In this document: in pieces, positions 15,817 through 22,810 of the stretch | How positions within the stretch are numbered: the stretch's first letter is position 1 | Layout: every line of letters begins with the position of its first letter | Source: an uncultured Emticicia sp. | GTDB lineage: Bacteria > Bacteroidota > Bacteroidia > Cytophagales > Spirosomataceae | DNA: 24,350 nucleotides | Reading direction: 5' to 3' | Assembly: GCF_937903345.1 (NCBI RefSeq) | Contig: NZ_CALCZQ010000024.1 | Span: forward strand, 1 to 24,350 | The notes under the pieces: generated by a model | Databases searched by the model: none | Told to the model about the DNA's origin: nothing | Seen by the model: only the letters and a program-made list of their open reading frames with translations | Made by a program: the position numbers and the translations under genes

Positions 15817-18800
15817 ATGAAAAAGAGAATTTTTTCATGGAGTTTGATAGTTTTCTTATTCTTGATTGCTACATCAAGTAAAGCCCAAGATGTAAGTATT
15901 AATATAATAAATCTAAATTTTCCAGTTAATAAAGGAGAGACTGGAGTTGTTCAGGTCGATATATGTAATACAGATGGAGGAAATACAGCCTTAGTAAGTA
16001 ATAGAATTCGGCCTCAGATTAGTTTCCCACAAGCTTTAGTTGGATTATCTGTAACTCCCATTGACATTAGTGGATTTCAGGTATTGTCAAATACAGGTCA
16101 AACCGTTATTTTGGTTAATACTGAATCTATTGCTGCAAGTACTTGTAAGCGTATTACGCTAAAGTATACAGGTGAAAATTTAGGAGGGCCTTTACAAGTA
16201 GTTGGAACCATGGGTTTTGGGTCTTTGACTCAAGACTTACCACAAACCCCAGGTAATGATGTAAACAACGATAATTCGACCACAACAATAAGAGTTATTA
16301 ATGATACAGATAAAGATGGTATTGAAGATGTTGTAGATATTGATGATGATAATGATGGTATTTTAGATGTTATTGAGGTTTGCGGGTCTGGGGCAACAAG
16401 TTTTTCATGTCTACCTTTAGGTCTTAACCCATCTGCCGACCAAGATAATGATGGAATACCTAATTATAAAGATCCTGATTTTTGTGGTTTTCTAACACCA
16501 TCTAGTATTACAAATGGAATATGTACAGCAATTAAAGATACTGATGGTGATGGAGTTCCAAATTATTTGGATTTGGACTCTGATGGTGATGGGTGTAGTG
16601 ATGCGTTCGAGGCTGGTACCACAACTAATCTTAGTGCTAATTTTATTATTCCTAGTCCTTATGGTGCCAATGGTTTTGCTAACTCTCTTGAAACTAGTGC
16701 TGAAAGTGGAGTTTATTCTGGAACTTACACTTACGCAAATGCAATTGATCCATCAATTAAGTCGTGTAATTCAAGCATCAAAATAGTAAAGAGTCAGACT
16801 GCTATTAGTGGTCAGACTGTCGGTTCGACAATTAGTTACAGCTTGGTAGTGACAAATACAGGTGGAAAGACTTTGACAAATGTAACAGTGACAGATGCTA
16901 ATGCGACGTTGAGCGGAACGAACCCAATAGCTAGTCTTGCACCAGGTGGTACAGCCAACTTGACGGCGGTACACACATTGACCCAAGCAGATTTAGATGC
17001 AGGCAATGTAACGAATACGGCGAACGTAACAGGGACAACGCCAGGAAATACTCAAGTGAGTGATGTATCAGATGCTGGCACTGATGGGAATGGTACAACG
17101 ATAACAAATCCAGAGACGGTAGACGGTTCAGACCCAGACACAGATCCGACGAATGACCCCACATTGACGCTTTTGACGCCCTTATCAAGCATCAAAATAG
17201 TAAAGAGTCAGACTGCTATTAGTGGTCAGACTGTCGGTTCGACAATTAGTTACAGCTTGGTAGTGACAAATACAGGTGGAAAGACTTTGACAAATGTAAC
17301 AGTGACAGATGCTAATGCGACGTTGAGCGGAACGAACCCAATAGCTAGTCTTGCACCAGGTGGTACAGCCAACTTGACGGCGGTACACACATTGACCCAA
17401 GCAGATTTAGATGCAGGCAATGTAACGAATACGGCGAACGTAACAGGGACAACGCCAGGAAATACTCAAGTGAGTGATGTATCAGATGCTGGCACTGATG
17501 GGAATGGTACAACGATAACAAATCCAGAGACGGTAGATGGTTCAGACCCAGACACAGATCCGACGAATGACCCCACCATATCTACCTTGTGCCCTGCACC
17601 AACGGCTTTGGTCAATGGAGGAGTTTCATCTGTTATCATTTGTTCAGGGGGGTCTGCAGCCTTAGTTACTACAGGCTGTGTTGGTGGCACAATTTCTTGG
17701 GTATCAAGTCCTACATCGATCATACCAGCTAATGGTATAGTTAGTCCTACTGTTACCACTACCTATACTGCAACTTGTACAAAAGGGTCATGTGTAAGTC
17801 CAGTATCGAATTCAGTATCCGTTATTTTAGGGCCTTGTGCTAATCCAGATGGAATTATATCGGCAACATCAGGAACACCAAAAATAATATCAATTCTAGC
17901 CAATGATAAGAATTCAGATGGAACATCTGCTAATTTAACGAAATTGACAGTACCAGTAGTAACCACGAATCCAACTAAAGGAACGACAATTGTCAATTCA
18001 GATGGTACGATAACTTATACACCCAATACTGGTGCTAGCGGTACCGATTCATTTATTTACAATATTTGTGATAAGGTAAATCCAACGGTTTGCGATACAG
18101 CTATAGTAAAAATATCAATTTCAGTCGTTTTAGATGTTAAATTACAATTAAAGGTATTTTTACAAGGAGCATTTTTCCCGCCAAGTGGGGCAACGGATGC
18201 CTTAATGCGAGACAACTTACGCACGTTGAGTGTAATCCCAAATGTAGAACCTTATTCTGCCATGGCAAATAATCGTTTCAAAAAGGTATCTGATGCTGGT
18301 GGTCAAGCAATAGGAGGAGGCGTTCTTTTAAATACAGGTAACGATGCAATTGTAGATTGGGTGTTTGTGGAGTTGAGAGATGCTACAAATCCTGCCACTG
18401 TAATCAAAACTAGAGCAGCTCTTGTTCAAAGAGATGGCGATGTAGTAGAATCAAGTGATGGTATAACACCAGTTACCTTTGCTGGTGCAGTAGGATCAAA
18501 CTTTTATGTGTCAGTCAAGCATCGCAACCATTTGGGAGCCATGACCGCAGGTGCAATTACCATGGCTGCAACAGGTACAATTGTTGATTTTACGTCAATG
18601 ACATCAGCCCAGTTATGGGATAATGGTTCGGTTTTGCCAGATGGTTCGCTTGGTTCATACGATGGTTCAGAGCAAGTTATACTCGGAAATGGTAAAAAGG
18701 GACTTTGGGCAGGAAAATCAAGAAACGTTAATAACAAATTAAAGTACATTGGTGGCCTCCCTGACATTGCTGTTTTATTGTCCGAACTTATCAATTTTGC

Positions 18801-19002
18801 AACAAATGTTGGCGGATTATATAACTATGATTTCGTTACATCAGTATATTTGCCGAGTGATATTAACATGGATGGTAAGGTTAAATACACAGGATCAAAT
18901 ACAGATACCGCTTTTATTTTGTTCAATATCATTAATAAGTACCCTAATAATCTTAGCAATAAGTCATACAATTTTGACTTTATAATTGAGCAAATTCCAT
19001 AA
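15817..19002 (+). CDS. Secreted DUF11 protein with calcium-type repeats and dockerin-like C-terminus (operon gene 3)
   Basis: 1061 residues from ATG 15817, chosen because it opens a standard signal peptide (MKKRIFSWSLIVFLFL, ending SSKAQ). An alternative ATG at 15778 overlaps the gene-2 stop (TAATG) and adds 13 residues, which would allow coupled translation. Order: N-terminal beta domain (about 25-155), Asp-rich thrombospondin-3-like calcium motifs such as DTDKDGIEDVVDIDDDNDG (161-265), two almost identical DUF11-type domains (318-587), an Ig-like domain, a cadherin/Big-type domain (about 673-768), and a C-terminal Bacteroidota domain (about 770-1061; VELRD, HRNHLG). The end of that domain carries two dockerin-like segments: NVNNKLKYIGG, which has lost its acidic residues, and DINMDGKVKYTG, which keeps them. 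No T9SS sorting domain was found. I infer that the dockerin-like end binds a partner, possibly gene 4 or 6. Confidence 0.87.
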   Translation: MKKRIFSWSLIVFLFLIATSSKAQDVSINIINLNFPVNKGETGVVQVDICNTDGGNTALVSNRIRPQISFPQALVGLSVTPIDISGFQVLSNTGQTVILVNTESIAASTCKRITLKYTGENLGGPLQVVGTMGFGSLTQDLPQTPGNDVNNDNSTTTIRVINDTDKDGIEDVVDIDDDNDGILDVIEVCGSGATSFSCLPLGLNPSADQDNDGIPNYKDPDFCGFLTPSSITNGICTAIKDTDGDGVPNYLDLDSDGDGCSDAFEAGTTTNLSANFIIPSPYGANGFANSLETSAESGVYSGTYTYANAIDPSIKSCNSSIKIVKSQTAISGQTVGSTISYSLVVTNTGGKTLTNVTVTDANATLSGTNPIASLAPGGTANLTAVHTLTQADLDAGNVTNTANVTGTTPGNTQVSDVSDAGTDGNGTTITNPETVDGSDPDTDPTNDPTLTLLTPLSSIKIVKSQTAISGQTVGSTISYSLVVTNTGGKTLTNVTVTDANATLSGTNPIASLAPGGTANLTAVHTLTQADLDAGNVTNTANVTGTTPGNTQVSDVSDAGTDGNGTTITNPETVDGSDPDTDPTNDPTISTLCPAPTALVNGGVSSVIICSGGSAALVTTGCVGGTISWVSSPTSIIPANGIVSPTVTTTYTATCTKGSCVSPVSNSVSVILGPCANPDGIISATSGTPKIISILANDKNSDGTSANLTKLTVPVVTTNPTKGTTIVNSDGTITYTPNTGASGTDSFIYNICDKVNPTVCDTAIVKISISVVLDVKLQLKVFLQGAFFPPSGATDALMRDNLRTLSVIPNVEPYSAMANNRFKKVSDAGGQAIGGGVLLNTGNDAIVDWVFVELRDATNPATVIKTRAALVQRDGDVVESSDGITPVTFAGAVGSNFYVSVKHRNHLGAMTAGAITMAATGTIVDFTSMTSAQLWDNGSVLPDGSLGSYDGSEQVILGNGKKGLWAGKSRNVNNKLKYIGGLPDIAVLLSELINFATNVGGLYNYDFVTSVYLPSDINMDGKVKYTGSNTDTAFILFNIINKYPNNLSNKSYNFDFIIEQIP
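16771..17576 (+). repeat. Near-perfect tandem duplication of a DUF11-type unit, 414-bp period
   Basis: 16771-17162 and 17185-17576 are 392 bases each and differ at only one position (C at 17124, T at 17538, synonymous). They are joined by 22 unrelated bases. Each unit encodes 138 residues starting SSIKIVKSQTAIS. Such identity means very recent duplication or gene conversion, and the copy number probably varies between strains. Confidence 0.97.
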
Positions 19003-19015
19003 ATAAGTAAATATG

Positions 19016-19047
19016 GGCGGAGAATTCTTCTCCGCCTGTACTTTTTT
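19016..19047 (+). terminator. Intrinsic terminator between operon genes 3 and 4
   Basis: GGCGGAGAA (19016-19024) and TTCTCCGCC (19028-19036) form a perfect 9-bp stem with a 3-base loop, followed by TGTAC and six T. It lies 14 bases after the gene-3 stop and about 40 bases before gene 4. Genes 4-6 continue on the same strand, so it may act as a partial terminator or mRNA-stability hairpin, or genes 4-6 may have their own promoter. Confidence 0.85.
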
Positions 19048-19088
19048 ACCCCCAATTTAATATTCAATAAAATTAATTTAATACTCAA

Positions 19089-19658
19089 ATGAAAAAATTT
19101 CTTTTTTTATCCATTTGCGGATTCATGTCATTCACATCTTTTGCACAAGGATTAATAGACTTAACTGTTAAATGGAATACAACACAAAGTCGTTATGAAG
19201 TTTATGCCAGACCAAATTTTACAAGTACCTCGTTTACATGGGGTCCTTCTCAAGTAACAGTTGTAGTGCCAGCCACATCCCCGGATGCACTTCTTACAAT
19301 TGTTTCAGTCAATGCTGGTGGATGGAGTCTAAATGCTTCTAATCAGGTTTTTGCTCCTGCGGCATCGCCAAACAATGATTTTAATGGTGTTCAGTCGAGC
19401 GGTCAGGCCGTTGCATTAACCGCAAATCAAGAAACCTTACTGTTTACGTTCACCTTTTCGGATGGCCAATGTAGAGATGGTGTACGTTTATTTGTCAATT
19501 CATCGGATCCATCCTCATCAGCTTCAGGTATGAAAGGTGGTGATTATAAAAATGCCATAGATAATGGCTTAGTTACGGATGTTTATAATGCAAATTTTAA
19601 CAATACAGGCACAACTTGCTCTATTTGTTCTATTACAGCACCAGAGCTTATTAAGTAA
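19089..19658 (+). CDS. Secreted cohesin-like beta-sandwich protein (operon gene 4)
   Basis: 189 residues. Signal peptide MKKFLFLSICGFMSFTSFAQ, then a single domain of about 150 residues. The domain begins IDLTVKWNTTQSRYEVYARP and contains GPSQVTVVVPA, QVFAPA, ETLLFTFTF, and DPSSSASGMKGGDYKNAIDNG. Gene 6 carries the same domain with high similarity along its length. The strand pattern and the 'LLFTFTF...GVRLFVN' region resemble cohesin-type or carbohydrate-binding beta-sandwiches; this is fold inference, not a recognised family match. Unlike gene 6 it has no T9SS sorting domain. It ends in a short Cys-containing tail (TTCSICSI). It lies after the hairpin at 19016 and 34 bases before gene 5. 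A role as a docking partner of the large proteins is hypothesised. Confidence 0.85.
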   Translation: MKKFLFLSICGFMSFTSFAQGLIDLTVKWNTTQSRYEVYARPNFTSTSFTWGPSQVTVVVPATSPDALLTIVSVNAGGWSLNASNQVFAPAASPNNDFNGVQSSGQAVALTANQETLLFTFTFSDGQCRDGVRLFVNSSDPSSSASGMKGGDYKNAIDNGLVTDVYNANFNNTGTTCSICSITAPELIK

Positions 19659-19692
19659 TTTTGAATATTTGATTAGTTTAAAATAAAAAGTA

Positions 19693-20400
19693 ATGAAAAA
19701 TAAAAATAAATTACTAGAAAAGGCACTTTTGATAATTGTAATGGCATTACCGTTGATGGTCAATGCACAAGTATGTGATTATACAGCTTCAAGTGTAACA
19801 TTTAATATAGGAACATCGGCTACACTTCCAAGTAATAGCCTAACTTCATATTTATTAGTTGATAATGCAACAAAAACAATCCTTCAAATTTCAAGTACGC
19901 CAAGTTTTACCGGAATAGTGCAGTCAAAGTTATATGACGTTTATGCCTATAGCTATGTCAATAATAATACCGTTACTGGATTGGTAGTAGGAGGGGCTTT
20001 GAGTACAATTACCTCCTCATGCGGTGATTTTTCAAATTCATTAACAGTTAGAATTTGTCCAGCCTCAGGGACTGGAAGTACTTGTGATTATACGACCTCA
20101 AGTTTTACTGTAAAAACAGCAAGCACTCCACCTGCTGGCGGTACAACACAGTACATTTTAGCCAATTCGAGCGGTGTAATTTTACAACTAACATCAACCC
20201 CAACCTTTACAGGACTTTCAGGAAGTCAGTCATATAATGTATATGCAGTGAGTTATACAGGGACTGTTTCAAATTTGACTGTAGGTAGTAGTATAAATTC
20301 AATTTCAGGTTCATGCTACGATTTGTCAAATGCTTTGCCCATTACAGTATGTGTATGTCAACCAATTTGTTTACCAGTAACAGTGACAAAAATAAAATAA
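19693..20400 (+). CDS. Secreted two-repeat protein of unknown function (operon gene 5)
   Basis: 235 residues. A signal peptide ends PLMVNAQ. Two related repeats follow. Repeat 1 (about 27-128) starts VCDYTASSVTF, with STPSFTG, YDVYAYSYV and SCGDFSNSL. Repeat 2 (about 132-230) starts TCDYTTSSFTV, with STPTFTG, YNVYAVSYT and SCYDLSNAL. Conserved Cys at both ends of each repeat suggest disulfides, consistent with an extracytoplasmic protein. It ends with a Cys-rich tail (VCVCQPICLPV) and has no sorting domain. I recognise the pattern as a common Bacteroidota secreted repeat but cannot assign a function. It lies between the two cohesin-like genes, 34 bases after gene 4 and 48 before gene 6, so it is probably part of the same surface assembly. 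Confidence 0.85.
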   Translation: MKNKNKLLEKALLIIVMALPLMVNAQVCDYTASSVTFNIGTSATLPSNSLTSYLLVDNATKTILQISSTPSFTGIVQSKLYDVYAYSYVNNNTVTGLVVGGALSTITSSCGDFSNSLTVRICPASGTGSTCDYTTSSFTVKTASTPPAGGTTQYILANSSGVILQLTSTPTFTGLSGSQSYNVYAVSYTGTVSNLTVGSSINSISGSCYDLSNALPITVCVCQPICLPVTVTKIK

Positions 20401-20448
20401 GGATGTATTTGAAAGTGTATTAACTACCAATAAATAATATTTAAAACA

Positions 20449-21288
20449 ATGAAAACGATAAAAGTAGTAGTCTTGATGATTTCAATAATTATGATAGGCA
20501 AAGGGGTTTATGCTCGAAAAGGCATAGAGCTTACCATAAAGTATAATGCAGATTTTAACAAATATGAAGTGTTTGCAAGGGCTAATTTTACTCAGAAAAA
20601 TTTTATTTTAGGCCCTTCTCAGATAACTATTTCACTTCCTGCATCTGTTGCTGATGAAAAGCTAAGAATATTTAATTCAGATGGCGGTACTTGGGAAGAT
20701 AATACCTATGTATTTGCTCCTAAAGCCAATACAGCAGCGGACTATCATGCGATTAGCACTTTAGGAGCTAAGACAAATTTTGTCGACGGAATTGAAACTT
20801 TGTTATTTTATTTTACCTTACCCAATGCTGTTAACTCATCGGCCGTAAAACTGTTCGAAAATGGGAGAGACCCCAGTTCTGCAGCACCGGGAATGAAGGG
20901 AGGAGATTTCTCAAATTCTATCAGCGACGGTTATGCTCAAGAAGTTTATTTGCGTAACTATAAGGAAGTTAAAAAGAAAGTAGTCCGTTCAGAAAAGGAT
21001 AAAGAGAGAGTTTTGTTCGGATTAGAAGAACGAAACCTTGTACTTTATCCAAATACGACCAAGGATGATTTTAAAATAGCATTGAATGGTGTTGAAGATT
21101 CGGAAGAAGTTACGATGATTATTGCTAACGAAATGGGCAGAGAAATAATGAAAGTTAATGGAACGAAGGCTGACCTAATGGAAAGAACTTTTAGAATTCC
21201 TTCAATAGTGACAAGTCAAAAGTTAGTAGTAAGAATATCAACCCTTAAAGGTGTTTTTGGTAATAAACTGGTGCTTGATAGAGAATAA
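20449..21288 (+). CDS. Cohesin-like protein with T9SS type A sorting domain (operon gene 6)
   Basis: 279 residues. Signal peptide (about 1-22, ending GVYAR), then the gene-4-type domain (about 24-170: IELTIKYNADFNKYEVFARA, GPSQITISLPA, YVFAPKA, ETLLFYFTL, DPSSAAPGMKGGDFSNSISDG). A charged linker rich in Lys, Glu and Arg (about 172-200) follows. The C-terminal ~80 residues read as a T9SS type A sorting domain: LVLYPNTTKDDFKIAL, then VTMIIANEMGREIMKV, then LVVRISTLKGVFGNKLVLDRE. Known: T9SS substrates use this domain for passage across the outer membrane and are often anchored to surface lipid. It is the only such domain among the six genes, so this protein is the best candidate for the surface anchor. 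It is the last gene of the operon. Confidence 0.9.
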   Translation: MKTIKVVVLMISIIMIGKGVYARKGIELTIKYNADFNKYEVFARANFTQKNFILGPSQITISLPASVADEKLRIFNSDGGTWEDNTYVFAPKANTAADYHAISTLGAKTNFVDGIETLLFYFTLPNAVNSSAVKLFENGRDPSSAAPGMKGGDFSNSISDGYAQEVYLRNYKEVKKKVVRSEKDKERVLFGLEERNLVLYPNTTKDDFKIALNGVEDSEEVTMIIANEMGREIMKVNGTKADLMERTFRIPSIVTSQKLVVRISTLKGVFGNKLVLDRE

Positions 21289-21545
21289 AATCAATATTAT
21301 TTTAGATATAGGATAAATTAAGTGTAAAGATACAATAAACAACTATCTAGTTAAAGTATTGATTATCAATAAATGTAAACAATTATTTTTTTGACTTATT
21401 TGTTCATAGCATCAAATAATCTTTAATTTTTGTTTTTAGCCATTAGATTCTGCTTTTAAGTAGTCTTAGTACTGAGGAGAAAAAAATGGAATCGGAGAAA
21501 AACTCGGTTGTTTTACAAATACAGATGCTATTAGACCTCACAACA

Positions 21546-21582
21546 ACCCCTCTTTGTCTTTAGGAGAGGGTACTTTTTTTTT
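21546..21582 (+). terminator. Probable intrinsic terminator or short palindromic repeat element
   Basis: ACCCCTCT (21546-21553) pairs with AGAGGGT (21565-21571) with one bulged C, followed by AC and nine T. The CCCCTCT/TAGGAGAGGG pattern resembles a palindrome that I recall as frequent in Bacteroidota intergenic DNA, so it could be an interspersed element that also terminates. It is about 260 bases after the last operon gene. Confidence 0.55.
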
Positions 21583-21722
21583 CTTGGATAAAATTACTCC
21601 GAACAAGCATTCGACCGATGATCAGTAATTATACTATTGACGTAGCATTGAACATTAGATCATTTAATATAATTCATAAAATGCAGTTTGGTTAAGAGTT
21701 AGCTTTAAAATATGTAAAGCAT

Positions 21723-21753
21723 AAAAATCACACCCTATGGATGTGATTTTTTT
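21723..21753. terminator. Bidirectional intrinsic terminator hairpin
   Basis: AAAAATCACACC, loop CTAT, then GGATGTGATTTTTTT form a stem of 12 pairs with one bulged A. It has the same TCACACC/GGTGTGA-type core as the hairpins near 217, 1607 and 1751, although the flanking genes are unrelated. It probably ends the six-gene operon transcript. Confidence 0.7.
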
Positions 21754-21854
21754 ATTTAAAGTTAAAATTTCATTCAATCGTCTGGCAAACTTGAAAGGCT
21801 TATATAAGATTATAATTGGAGTTAATTAAATCTCAGTTTCAAATTCTTTTAAAA

Positions 21855-22195
21855 ATCTCAAAATAAGTCAAAAAGGATAGTAAAAAACCTTTTTGGATAG
21901 TTACAAAGCTAAGTATCAATGTCACATAATACTCACGCGTAAAAATATTATTGAGTAGATATACTCAAAATGATAAATGAAAAGTCTTTTTGGATATTTA
22001 AGTTGGTAATGTAATTGATGGGTCTATGCCAAAAACAGATAAATCTCATTTTTATTTATCCTAAATATTTCTTTTTCGATTCGTATTTAGAATATCAAAG
22101 ATTAGACTAAATAATTATTAATAGGTAATAAAAATGTTCATAGTGTTAAGGAAAAACCTTTTTCGTCTCCCATTTAGGACTAAAGATTGCTGAAA
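21855..22195 (+). promoter_or_regulatory. Conserved non-coding block, copy B, upstream of the second adhesin gene
   Basis: Counterpart of 8352-8743. Matching pieces are GGATAGTAAAAA (21876), CTTTTTGGATAGTTA (21889), 38 identical bases at 21961-21998, TTGGTAATGTAATTGAT (22003), TTTATCCTAAATATTT (22056) and AAGGAAAAACCTTTTT (22148). The middle differs by substitutions and by net loss of about 50 bases compared with copy A. Conserved pieces separated by diverged DNA, with no conserved frame, suggest binding sites or a structured leader. It ends about 615 bases before the start codon at 22811. Confidence 0.6.
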
Positions 22196-22810
22196 TTTTA
22201 TGTACTATTTAGCTGATTTTCGAATATCGAAAAAAATGATTCAAAGATGCTTATAAAGATTAAAATTTAATTAATTCAAATGAAAAGTAGTAGTTAATTT
22301 TTGGCTTTATCAGGGCAAAACATGTTTTTTAAATCCCATAAAATATAAGATTTAAAGAAATAAAGCATGAAGTTTTTTTTGAGTTATAATGTGATTTTCA
22401 GATCTCATAAATAGATGAATTTTAAGCACTATTTATAATATTGAAAATTCATACGAAGCAATGATGATTGTTTCAATATCAATCAATAAAAAAATTATCG
22501 ATTGGTAGATTATCTGAAGAAAAGAACGCTTCATTTTACATCAATAGCTTTAATTCAAAAGAATTAGCCTTTTATGATTATAATACTAGGTTAAAATTTG
22601 AATCACTTATGATTAACGTTATTGTTTTTGTAAAAAAAATTAAGTAAAAAATGTCGAAAAAAATATTTTTTCGTTACAAAAAACTTACTTGTTGAATTCA
22701 AAGTATTCTCATTTTTGAATTCAATTAGGAAATATTTTAAATTATACAACCTATTTCAGCAAATAAATAGGGATCATTTCTTTGTTTGGAAAAATTAATA
22801 AAATCTTTAG
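22196..22810. other. Upstream region of the second adhesin gene, no clear gene
   Basis: Very AT-rich. A 59-codon frame with a TTG start (22468-22647) contains LSEEKNASFYINSFNSKELA but has no recognised domain or ribosome site, so I do not annotate it. The region must contain the promoter and leader of the gene at 22811. I see no confident promoter element. Confidence 0.45.

Larger units (their letters stand above)
21289..21854. other. Region between the operon and the conserved block
   Basis: No gene is seen apart from a doubtful 25-codon frame (21486-21563, MESEKNSVV) that has an unusually good ribosome-site-like GAGGAGA just before its ATG. It runs into the hairpin at 21546. Two terminator-like hairpins (21546-21582 and 21723-21753) are in this region. 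AGTACTGAG at about 21469 matches the arm of the inverted repeat at 1487. Confidence 0.5.

Noticed and set aside
21486..21563. 25-codon frame with a good GAGGAGA ribosome-like site
   Set aside because: Very short and overlaps a terminator hairpin. Strong Shine-Dalgarno sites are not typical of this group, so the match is probably chance.
22468..22647. 59-codon TTG-start frame upstream of the second adhesin
   Set aside because: No ribosome site or recognised domain; AT-rich region where such frames are expected by chance.
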